Shown: positions 1-5,446 of the stretch, one piece after another
Layout: each line of letters opens with the position of its first letter
How positions within the stretch are numbered: the stretch's first letter is position 1
Source of the DNA: Spirosoma sp.
Lineage (GTDB): Bacteria > Bacteroidota > Bacteroidia > Cytophagales > Spirosomataceae
Reading direction: 5' to 3'
DNA: 8,973 bases
Assembly: GCA_025351545.1 (NCBI GenBank)
Contig: JANXVQ010000553.1
Span: forward strand, 1 to 8,973
Notes under the pieces: model-generated
Seen by the model: the letters and a program-made list of their open reading frames with translations, nothing else
What the model was told of the DNA's origin: nothing
Databases searched by the model: none
Position numbers and translations under genes: made by a program

Positions 1-2
1 CG

Positions 3-971
3 GGCCTCGAATATGAATCCGCTTTTTTTTCCAGTCGTGATGAGGTTATACAACTGGCCCAGGCAGCAGCCGATTCGGGTGGGCGATACATCAGCCACAT
101 CCGTAGCGAAGACATGATGCTGGATGATGCCGTAGACGAAATTATCCAGATTGGGCGCATCACTAAGATGCCGGTTCAAATTTCACACCTGAAAATTGCT
201 CTCCGTGACAAATGGGGGCAATCAGCGCGATTGCTGGCTCAGTTGGAGAAGGCCCGCGCCGAGGGCGTGAACATCACCGCCGATTGTTATCCGTACGATT
301 ACTGGATGTCGACCTTACGGGTGCTGTTCCCGAAGCGTGATTATACCAATTTAACCAGCGCCGAGTTTGCCGTAAATCAATTGTTCGATCCATCGAAGTC
401 GGTGCTGGTACGTTTCGCGGCCAACCCGACCTATGCCGGAAAAACCGTTGGCGATATAGCTCAACTGCGGCACGAAAAGCCCGCTCAAACGCTCATGGGA
501 TTAGTGGCCGAAGCGTCGGCATTTGGCACTAAAAATCCTGATGCAACTGGTGTTGAAGGGATTATGGGAAAATCAATGGATGAACCTGACGTGGCTAATT
601 TCCTAACGTGGCCCCACACCAACATCTGTTCTGATGGTGCCAATTATGGTCACCCACGGGGCTATGGAGCCTTTACACGGGTGCTGGGCCGCTACGTTCG
701 CGATCAGAAAATTATGCCGCTCGAAACGGCCATCTACAAAATGACCGGCCTGACCGCCGAACATCTTAGCCTTAAAAACCGGGGACTGATTGCGCCCGGT
801 TACTACGCTGATTTGGTATTGCTCAATCCCGACACGGTAAACGACAACGCCCGTATCGGCGACAGCAGCGCCCTTTCGACGGGTATCGAAGCCGTTTGGG
901 TGGCAGGAACATTGGTTTATAAAGATCAAAAAACCACGAGTGCGCATCCGGGCGTTTTGATTCGGCGCTGA
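3..971 (+). CDS. N-acyl-D-amino-acid deacylase (amidohydrolase family), 5' end missing
   Basis: This is the C-terminal 322 residues of a metal-dependent amidohydrolase that removes the acyl group from N-acyl-D-amino acids. The reading frame is open from base 3, so the gene begins before the window; family members are usually about 480-560 residues, so roughly the first third is absent. Visible family features, numbered from the first codon here, are YISHIR (His32) and VQISHLK (His62), 30 residues apart like the two zinc-binding histidines of characterised D-aminoacylase; ITADCYPYD (about 90-98); and CSDGANYGHPRGYGAF with Asp211 as the expected catalytic aspartate. A typical amidohydrolase tail follows (MTGLTAEHLSL, RGLIAPGYYADLVLLNPDTV, near 245-275). 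The T8 tract at 23-30 does not break the frame. The N-terminal metal ligands and any signal peptide cannot be seen. It is convergent with the lipoprotein gene. A related dihydroorotase-like amidohydrolase with another N-acyl substrate is the main alternative. Confidence 0.93.
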   Translation, partial: GLEYESAFFSSRDEVIQLAQAAADSGGRYISHIRSEDMMLDDAVDEIIQIGRITKMPVQISHLKIALRDKWGQSARLLAQLEKARAEGVNITADCYPYDYWMSTLRVLFPKRDYTNLTSAEFAVNQLFDPSKSVLVRFAANPTYAGKTVGDIAQLRHEKPAQTLMGLVAEASAFGTKNPDATGVEGIMGKSMDEPDVANFLTWPHTNICSDGANYGHPRGYGAFTRVLGRYVRDQKIMPLETAIYKMTGLTAEHLSLKNRGLIAPGYYADLVLLNPDTVNDNARIGDSSALSTGIEAVWVAGTLVYKDQKTTSAHPGVLIRR

Positions 972-1026
972 TAAATTCGTGGCTATATGATTAATTGAAC
1001 AGATTTTTTGCTTGTCCCTTCGCTTC

Positions 1027-1563
1027 TTATTTGACTTTGACAATCTCCCCAAAGTAGTTCATAAACACAGTATAACCAATAATCTTCCGGCTGCCCGGCT
1101 CTATCAACTGCATAGTCAAAGTTACGTATTTCTGGCCGTTGAAGGTTGGTTTGTAGACGACCTTTTGCAGGATGGCTCGCTCAATAGCTTTGTCGCTTTT
1201 GGTAAAGTACAACAAGTCATCTTTCAGTAATGTCCGCCTAAACACCCGACTCCCCGACTTTTTCGTAGCCAGCACTGTTATTGTGTTGTTAAAGTAGCAC
1301 CCATCGGCGGTCTGTACCGAACTGGTATCCTGATCTAGTGTCAGCGCGACTTTTATCGACTTAGCTGATTCCTGATACGTATCAGACTTCCCCAATCTAG
1401 CTAACTCCACCATCGACTGGCAGTTTTTGATTTTGGGTACTGTTGCCGCAACTGAATCAGGCGTAGCGGTGGTGGATTTGGGGTTATTTTCCTGTGCCTT
1501 TTCGGTACGGCCACAAGCGGTTAGCAGACTGGCTACAAAAAGTATAAATAGTGTGTTTTTCAT
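1027..1563 (-). CDS. small lipoprotein of unknown function
   Basis: I do not recognise the family. The 178-residue product starts MKNTLFILFVASLLTACG, a classic lipoprotein signal peptide with lipobox LTAC and Cys17 as the lipidated residue, so it should be anchored in a membrane facing the periplasm or cell surface. A low-complexity Ser/Thr/Ala/Pro linker follows (about 28-43), then a compact domain (about 45-178) with two further cysteines, Cys48 and Cys89, that could form a disulfide. The C-terminal half alternates hydrophobic and polar residues (YVTLTMQLI, GYTVFMNYFGEIVKV), suggesting a beta-rich fold. The frame is open up to an ATG at 1653, but that start would put 30 non-signal residues before the signal peptide, so the ATG at 1563 is preferred. 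It lies 55 bp from the convergent deacylase gene and 143 bp downstream of hemF on the same strand. I see no -7 box or terminator for it. Confidence 0.75.
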   Translation of the reverse strand: MKNTLFILFVASLLTACGRTEKAQENNPKSTTATPDSVAATVPKIKNCQSMVELARLGKSDTYQESAKSIKVALTLDQDTSSVQTADGCYFNNTITVLATKKSGSRVFRRTLLKDDLLYFTKSDKAIERAILQKVVYKPTFNGQKYVTLTMQLIEPGSRKIIGYTVFMNYFGEIVKVK

Positions 1564-1706
1564 CCTGTAAACTTCGTGTTTATCCCATGTTATCAGCATC
1601 CCGGATATACATTTGTCGATTGCCCCAAGTTTGGTTAGTTGGTTGCTGTACATAACTGGCGATTATAGACGCTCCCATGACAGGAGAAGACAATAGGCAA
1701 CTTGGG

Positions 1707-2621
1707 TCATACCCATTCCATACCTTTCCGAAGCATACCCAGTGTTTGCTCCTCGCGGCTACCCGTTTCAGGGTGGAAATCGTAAATCCAGTTGGCTTGC
1801 GGAGGCATACTCATCAGAATTGATTCCGTACGACCGTTGGTTTCAAGCCCAAACTTGGTCCCCCGATCCCAAACCAGATTGAACTCAACGTACCTGCCCC
1901 GGCGCAGCAACTGCCAGTTTTTTTCACGTTCGCCGAATGGCAGATCGCGATTTTGATGCATGAAGTGCGTATAGATCGGGGCGAAAGCGTTGCCAACATC
2001 CTGAACAAAAGCGAATAGATCGGCTTTGTTAACAGTCTCTGTCGGTTTGAGATAATCAAAGAAAATACCCCCCACACCACGCGTTTCCTCCCGGTGTGGT
2101 ATGTAAAAATAATCGTCGGCCCAGGGGTTGAAGGTAGGGTAATAGGCCGGATCATGACGGTCGCAGACCGATTTGAGCGACTGGTGAAACCAGCGGGCAT
2201 CTTCCTCCACAACATAATGGGGTGTTAAATCAATACCGCCACCAAACCAGTTATGGCCGCTGCTCATCTCGAAATACCGGACATTCATGTGAATAATCGG
2301 CACCATCGGATTACGTGGATGCAAGACAATGGAGACACCTGTGGCATAAAATTCGGCTGACTCCGAAAGATTCAGTGCACGTAACGTAGCCTCCGTTGCT
2401 TCTCCATGAACAGCCGAAAAACCAACGCCACCCTTTTCAATAACGGGCCCGTCGGTTAATATGCGTGAACGACCCCCGCCCCCGCCCGGTCGCTGCCAGG
2501 TATCTTCCCGAAACGGGGCTCCACCGTCGGCTTCCTCCAGCGATTCGCAGATGCGATCCTGAAGGTCCATAAAAAAAGCTGTGATTGTTTCTTTGGTAAC
2601 CGTCTCTTCCTGCATCATCAT
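1707..2621 (-). CDS. hemF: oxygen-dependent (aerobic) coproporphyrinogen III oxidase
   Basis: HemF decarboxylates the two propionate side chains of rings A and B of coproporphyrinogen III to vinyl groups using O2, giving protoporphyrinogen IX in the haem pathway; it is a soluble homodimer. The 304-residue length is normal. Family blocks appear in order: WQRPGGGGGRSRIL (42-55), the HPRNP and IHMNVRYFE segments (His101, His111), WFGGGIDLTPHYVVEEDARW (125-144), the signature YFYIPHREETRGVGGIFFD (171-189, His176), and a C-terminal RRGRYVEFNLVWDRGTKFGL block. The conserved histidines match those proposed to be functional in the E. coli enzyme. Three ATG codons stand in a row at 2621, 2618 and 2615; the frame also extends to 2690, but that would overlap the upstream gene and add residues outside the family. 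It lies 22 bp after the AlbA_2 gene on the same strand, probably co-transcribed. A possible extra promoter sits in the gap. Confidence 0.98.
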   Translation of the reverse strand: MMMQEETVTKETITAFFMDLQDRICESLEEADGGAPFREDTWQRPGGGGGRSRILTDGPVIEKGGVGFSAVHGEATEATLRALNLSESAEFYATGVSIVLHPRNPMVPIIHMNVRYFEMSSGHNWFGGGIDLTPHYVVEEDARWFHQSLKSVCDRHDPAYYPTFNPWADDYFYIPHREETRGVGGIFFDYLKPTETVNKADLFAFVQDVGNAFAPIYTHFMHQNRDLPFGEREKNWQLLRRGRYVEFNLVWDRGTKFGLETNGRTESILMSMPPQANWIYDFHPETGSREEQTLGMLRKGMEWV

Positions 2622-2626
2622 GCTGG

Positions 2627-2634
2627 CAAAGATA
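2627..2634 (-). promoter_or_regulatory. candidate internal -7 box for hemF
   Basis: Read on the - strand, this is TATCTTTG, an exact match to the Bacteroidota -7 consensus TAnnTTTG, in the 22-bp gap between the AlbA_2 gene and hemF. I see no TTG at the usual -33 spacing. Initiation here would fall at or next to the hemF ATG triplet, implying a leaderless or near-leaderless message. It may be a chance match. Confidence 0.3.
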
Positions 2635-2643
2635 CAAAACGGA

Positions 2644-3270
2644 TTACTCTGACAGTTTAAGCGCGTAGCGTACCGGGCGGGGTTTATCAATCAATATCAG
2701 CAATCCCCGCTCGGCCAACTGGCGGAGTAATTTGCCCGCCCGGTAGTCAGAAATATTAATAAGCTTACCAAATTTATCGGCCGTAATGTGGTCATTCTTA
2801 CGAAGATACTGGATCAACGTCCTCGCCGTAGGTGATTTAAGTAATTCACGATCTGCCATTTCGGGCGTGATAATCAGTTTGCTTGTCGGCATCGACTTAT
2901 CTTTTGCCCGAACATAAATTGTTCGTTTTCCGGATTCGTCTACTACATAATGAGGTTTCTCGTCGCTTTCAGGAATGGCAATAATCAGGACAAGGCGGCC
3001 ATCAGGAGCCAGTGTTTCATAGCTAACCGTTAGAGCCGGTTCAATCAATCGGTCGGCGGCCTCTTCAATTTTTTCCATCTCCCGAGGCTCCGATGCAATA
3101 CCCACAATTTTACCGTTATCGGCGATACCAATAAGCAGGGTTCCACCTGAGGTATTAGCCAGCGCGGCCAGGGTTCGGGCAATGCGATGGGCCGACGAAA
3201 GTGAACGCTTAAACTCCAGCCGGGTATGTTCCCCCTGGCCAATTAGGTCATCGAGTTGATTTCGGGTCAT
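2644..3270 (-). CDS. Schlafen/AlbA_2 domain protein with C-terminal winged helix
   Basis: The 208-residue protein opens with an AlbA_2 (Schlafen AlbA_2, formerly divergent AAA-4) domain at about 14-135. Its hallmarks are TRLEFKRSLS (16-25), the ALANTSGGTLLIGIADNGKI core (36-55) with the family's AN(T)xGG motif, and an IYVRAKDKSMPTSK block (118-131). The remainder, about 145-205, has the pattern of a winged helix-turn-helix: LIQYLRKNDHITADKFGKL, then YRAGKLLRQLAERGLLILID. Family members are thought to bind nucleic acid, and many bacterial ones are annotated as putative transcriptional regulators; some relatives have nuclease activity. The function of this one is not established. The ATG at 3270 gives a complete domain. 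It is the first gene of an apparent two-gene unit with hemF, so a link to haem or oxygen regulation is possible but is inferred from position alone. Confidence 0.92.
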   Translation of the reverse strand: MTRNQLDDLIGQGEHTRLEFKRSLSSAHRIARTLAALANTSGGTLLIGIADNGKIVGIASEPREMEKIEEAADRLIEPALTVSYETLAPDGRLVLIIAIPESDEKPHYVVDESGKRTIYVRAKDKSMPTSKLIITPEMADRELLKSPTARTLIQYLRKNDHITADKFGKLINISDYRAGKLLRQLAERGLLILIDKPRPVRYALKLSE

Positions 3271-3753
3271 AGACAGAGAACAAGGCGCGTATATGTTTGT
3301 TGTTTTTTGACAGAAATCACTGCGTTTATTAGCATTCTTTATTTAGTTTTAGCGGGCAATCAATTCCGAGTAGTTGCCGTCAAAACATTTTCATCACGCG
3401 AAATAGTATTATTACTCTGATTTTAATGACAACAATAACGTTCTATTACATTGGCGAAAAAACTCCGCTTCATCAACAGTACACCAACTACATAAATTAG
3501 TCGATTCTTTTTATGTAAACAGTGGCAATTAGCCAGAGCCGCACCCCTTTTTGATTGCCCGGTTCAAAGCTTCAGGAATTGCCTGTACTGCAACCAAGCA
3601 AAGCAAAAAAAGTGATGTTTGGCTGTTGTCAGTATATAAAGTCCAGATGTTTGATCAATAATTACAGGCGTTGTATCAGCAACAGAAATACTGACAACCA
3701 GTCAGCAACTTATACCCACTTTAGTGGCCTAGGCCTGACTAATTAATTGATAT
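3271..3753. other. gene-free region upstream of the AlbA_2-hemF unit
   Basis: I see no convincing gene here. The part next to 3270 must hold the promoter for the AlbA_2-hemF unit on the - strand, but I cannot find a clear TAnnTTTG in that direction. On the + strand TATGTTTG at 3292-3299 fits the -7 consensus, without a well-spaced TTG. The right part (about 3620-3740) is rich in short inverted repeats, including an 11-bp perfect pair and the 10-bp palindrome ggcctaggcc at 3726-3735. A 63-codon frame at 3555-3746 begins with TTG and resembles nothing I know, so it is not called. Confidence 0.6.
3625..3698. repeat. 11-bp inverted repeat (hairpin-forming)
   Basis: gttgtcagtat at 3625-3635 is perfectly complementary to atactgacaac at 3688-3698, with a 52-base loop. 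One bulged base extends the stem by two pairs (ct at 3623-3624 with ag at 3700-3701). Inside the loop, caacag at 3680-3685 can also pair with ctgttg at 3623-3628, so two folds compete. It lies 55 bp upstream of the strong terminator-like hairpin on the + strand. Confidence 0.6.
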
Positions 3754-3802
3754 GCTAATAACTAAAAAAGCGGACGAATTGTCCGCTTTTTTAGTTATTA
3801 GC
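3754..3802. terminator. strong bidirectional intrinsic terminator
   Basis: A perfect 22-bp inverted repeat (arms 3754-3775 and 3781-3802) surrounds a 5-base loop, gaatt. The core is GCGGAC/GTCCGC flanked by six A on the left and six T on the right, so in either direction the RNA forms a GC stem followed by a U run. On the - strand it lies about 50 bp past the stop of the AT-hook-like gene and should end its transcript before the AlbA_2 gene. The symmetric design would also stop any + strand RNA from 3271-3750. Confidence 0.85.
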
Positions 3803-3840
3803 AAGAGGTATTTTGTTAAGTAACGAAACACCTCTTGCTA
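3799..3840. repeat. second hairpin overlapping the terminator arm
   Basis: tagcaagaggt (3799-3809) pairs perfectly with acctcttgcta (3830-3840). After one mismatch, ttttgtta (3811-3818) pairs with taacgaaa (3821-3828) through one T-G wobble, leaving almost no loop. Its first four bases, tagc, are also the last four of the terminator arm, so the outer ends of the two hairpins are mutually exclusive. It is the first structure met by - strand transcripts leaving the gene that ends at 3851. Confidence 0.75.
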
Positions 3841-3850
3841 GTCAGGCACA

Positions 3851-4333
3851 TTATTCAGCTGATGGATTTAACTTTTTCCGACCACGCGGTTTACCAGTAT
3901 ACGGTAGTTTGGGGCTTTCGTCATTCAGTTTCAGTTCATAACCTGTTACACTATCATCGTAATCAAATGACTTAACAGTAAAATTATATTTCGTTTCTGC
4001 ATAATCAATCCCCCCTTTTTGCAGAATGAAAGGCAATGAAATAGCATAGCTTTTAGCACCTTGTTCCAGTTCAAACGTTCCCTCTTGCCCTTCGGAAGCT
4101 GGAATCAGATAAAGCGATTTTATTTTTCGCTTACCATCCTGCGTACCCACTCTAAACTGGTTGTTACTGGGATCCAGTCCCAATTGTGAAATCGATTTGG
4201 CAGGAAATACTAATTTGCCCGTCGACGAAATATAGCCGGTCACAGGTGAAGGCTTCGCAACGCTTTTTTCGCTTTTTTTCTTAGATTCGCTATTCTCGTC
4301 CAGAGAAAAGAATCGTATTTGTTTGGCTTTCAT
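3851..4333 (-). CDS. hypothetical protein with AT-hook-like tail and AbrB-like segment
   Basis: No family is recognised with confidence. The 160-residue product is soluble, with no signal peptide or membrane segment. It has a Lys/Ser-rich N-terminal stretch (about 14-28), a central segment SSTGKLVFPAKSISQLGLDP (36-55) running on to SLYLIPA (73-79), a second beta-looking part (about 86-136), and a basic C-terminus, TGKPRGRKKLNP (146-157). The tail matches an AT-hook core (RGR flanked by P/K), a minor-groove DNA-binding motif. The central segment resembles the AbrB/SpoVT swapped hairpin (STGR.VIP..IR..LGI..GD), with the G-K-x-V-x-P and LGLxP spacing kept; this is my reading by eye and could be coincidence. 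If right, it is a small DNA-binding or nucleoid-type protein. It is a single-gene unit: candidate promoter at 4372-4379 and terminator at 3754-3802. The ATG at 4333 is the only sensible start. Confidence 0.8.
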   Translation of the reverse strand: MKAKQIRFFSLDENSESKKKSEKSVAKPSPVTGYISSTGKLVFPAKSISQLGLDPSNNQFRVGTQDGKRKIKSLYLIPASEGQEGTFELEQGAKSYAISLPFILQKGGIDYAETKYNFTVKSFDYDDSVTGYELKLNDESPKLPYTGKPRGRKKLNPSAE

Positions 4334-4371
4334 TCGACAGTGTATCTATTGTTGTTGGAATATAGACAGCA

Positions 4372-4379
4372 CAAATATA
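4372..4379 (-). promoter_or_regulatory. candidate -7 box for the AT-hook-like gene
   Basis: On the - strand this reads TATATTTG, an exact fit to the Bacteroidota TAnnTTTG -7 element, 38 bp before the ATG at 4333. It predicts a leader of about 30 nt. The nearest upstream TTG (CAA at 4394-4396 on +) is 14 bp away, shorter than the usual spacing of about 19-21, so the -33 element is weak or absent. Confidence 0.45.
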
Positions 4380-4414
4380 GCAAGTCTGATTTTCAAAAAA
4401 AGAAAATCTGTTTA

Positions 4415-4432
4415 ATAAGTATTGATAAGTAT
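4415..4432. repeat. ATAAGTAT direct repeat with 10-bp period
   Basis: ATAAGTAT occurs at 4415-4422 and again at 4425-4432, one helical turn apart; a further ATAAG overlaps at 4431-4435. It lies about 35-60 bp upstream of the candidate -7 box of the AT-hook-like gene, where an activator or repressor site could sit. It may be simple AT-rich sequence. Confidence 0.4.
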
Positions 4433-4696
4433 AAGCAATTGTTTTGATTACGAGTCTTATAGCATTAAGCAGCTTGTTTCTTAGTCATACTTACGTTTTG
4501 TAAGTGTCGTACGCCCGTTTGTTTCCTAAGCTTTAGTTGCTTTATTGAGAACTAGTTTGGACCGTGTTATTTTTTCACAAAAACAAAAAAACTCTATACA
4601 AAATATATGAATGGCCCAGAAATTGCAGAGACGGAGAGTTTTCAATTACAGGTACTTTCTATAAAATACCTTAGAACACTGTCTAGTAGTTTGTTA
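4433..4696. other. AT-rich gene-free region
   Basis: There is no credible gene on either strand. It contains an acttac/gtaagt hairpin (4489-4494 with 4500-4505, loop gtttt, extendable by two pairs) and runs of A near 4570-4590. With the mobile-element candidate to its right it fills the gap between the AT-hook-like gene and the NTF2-like gene. The base composition is clearly richer in AT than the genes on either side. Confidence 0.6.
4687..4696. repeat. left flanking direct repeat (possible target-site duplication)
   Basis: tagtttgtta abuts the left end of the 112-bp element and matches tagtttatta at 4809-4818 on the other side in 9 of 10 positions. It is a candidate target-site duplication that has since acquired one change. 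Confidence 0.6.
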
Positions 4697-4808
4697 CAGG
4701 GCTTTCTTAAAAAAATACCGGAGGTATGAAAGGACTTGTCAACCTTTCTTCGTCTATTCTATAAAAATGACACCATTTCAGGGTTGGAGGTTTTATAAGA
4801 AAGCCCTG
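4697..4808. mobile_element. 112-bp MITE-like element
   Basis: The ends are perfect 13-bp terminal inverted repeats, cagggctttctta (4697-4709) and taagaaagccctg (4796-4808); allowing one bulged base the pairing continues into the adjacent A/T runs. The element is bounded by near-identical 10-bp direct repeats. It is non-coding: the only start context is ggaggtatg at 4720-4728, opening a 12-codon frame. Internal pairings (atacc/ggtat at 4715-4727; gaaagg/cctttc at 4728-4748; caggg at 4779-4783 with the terminal ccctg) suggest a folded RNA or DNA form. This architecture fits a miniature inverted-repeat element mobilised in trans by a DDE transposase making 9-12 bp duplications (IS4-like elements do so), but the parent IS is unknown. 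Confidence 0.65.
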
Positions 4809-4818
4809 TAGTTTATTA
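4809..4818. repeat. right flanking direct repeat (possible target-site duplication)
   Basis: tagtttatta follows the right end of the element directly and pairs with the 4687-4696 copy (one difference, g versus a at the seventh base). It lies 26 bp past the stop codon of the NTF2-like gene, so an insertion here would not have damaged a gene. Confidence 0.6.
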
Positions 4819-4844
4819 TGAACATCGGACAGTATAACGCCCCA

Positions 4845-5357
4845 TTACTTCCCGCAAGCCGCACTTCCTGTACAGGTCAAGCTCACAAACAGTTCGGAAC
4901 GGATTTTCCAACCCTCGGTGGTTTTTCGCCACATCGCCAAATAAATACCCGTTATTGTTTGAATGCCGTCGGGACGTTGAAACCGCCCGGTCCAATGCCC
5001 ATTCTCGGCGGCAAGTGGACCAGATGTACTGACCTGCAGGCTTTCGGTGTTACGAATATAACCCAGAAACGCCGGGTCTTTGAACTGTACAGCTACCGAT
5101 GCCAGCACCGAATCGCGGCCCGACACATGCGATCCACTACCCCGTGTTATCTCAATATCAGGAAGCATAGTTTGCCCAAAGGCAGTGAGGTCTCGAGCCT
5201 GAATCGCCCTGTTCGATTGCGCTCGCAAAGCGCGAATAGCAACCTCATCTGCCGTCTTAAACGCATTTAGTGCCGGCGTGATTTGAGCTAATACAAAAGA
5301 CGATATCAGCGTAGAAAAGGCAGAAATAAGTAAAAAAAGACGTAGCAGTTTATTCAT
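4845..5357 (-). CDS. exported NTF2-like (DUF4440/SnoaL-type) protein
   Basis: The 170-residue product starts MNKLLRLFLLISAFSTLISS with probable cleavage VLA|Q after residue 24, so it should be exported to the periplasm. Residues about 35-160 have the NTF2-like/DUF4440 pattern: an opening helix, DEVAIRALRAQSNRAIQARD (37-56), then FGQTMLPDIEITRGSG with the early strand, GRDSVLASVA helix, and strands GHWTGRFQ (120-127), ITGIYLAMWRKTTEGWKIRSE (135-155). Members of this fold bind small molecules or act as isomerases or hydrolases; nothing here identifies a substrate. The C-terminus has two cysteines (162 and 168). The frame is open to an ATG at 5444, two bases after the M14 peptidase stop, but only the ATG at 5357 places the signal peptide at the N-terminus. 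It follows the peptidase gene by 89 bp on the same strand and may be co-transcribed with it. Confidence 0.85.
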   Translation of the reverse strand: MNKLLRLFLLISAFSTLISSFVLAQITPALNAFKTADEVAIRALRAQSNRAIQARDLTAFGQTMLPDIEITRGSGSHVSGRDSVLASVAVQFKDPAFLGYIRNTESLQVSTSGPLAAENGHWTGRFQRPDGIQTITGIYLAMWRKTTEGWKIRSELFVSLTCTGSAACGK

Positions 5358-5446
5358 TTCCGTAGGGTATAATTCACCTGTAATTCGTTGGGTGGTGGCA
5401 ACGTGTTCGTTGAATACAGCAAATAACTTGAGAAAGCCATACAAAA

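Noticed and set aside
23..30. T8 homopolymer as a possible frameshift in the deacylase
   Set aside because: The same frame gives family-like sequence on both sides (GLEYESAFF then SSRDEVIQLA), so the gene is intact here.
603..1052. 149-codon - strand frame opposite the deacylase C-terminus
   Set aside because: It lies over the strongly conserved SDG/HPR region of the deacylase on the other strand and shows no family resemblance.
1622..1706. cccaagtt / aacttggg inverted repeat (1624-1631 with 1699-1706) after hemF as a terminator
   Set aside because: The arms are only 8 bp and 67 bp apart, with no U run next to them, so it does not look like a working terminator.
3555..3746. 63-codon + strand frame ending just before the strong terminator
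   Set aside because: It starts with TTG, has no recognisable motif, has an unusual Cys/Asn/Arg-rich composition, and overlaps inverted repeats that explain the sequence better. Its position before a terminator is suggestive but not enough.
3733..3847. Integron attC site
   Set aside because: The hairpins are perfect rather than bulged, the R box consensus (GTTRRRY/RYYYAAC) is not properly placed, and there is no integrase or cassette array.
4720..4764. 12-codon peptide (MKGLVNLSSSIL) inside the MITE-like element as a leader peptide
   Set aside because: The ggagg lies only one base from the ATG, too close for a working ribosome site, and no downstream gene on that strand would be controlled.
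4818..5270. 150-codon + strand frame opposite the NTF2-like gene
   Set aside because: It is antisense to a gene with a clear signal peptide and NTF2-like pattern, and its translation is rich in Arg, Pro and Cys with no domain pattern.
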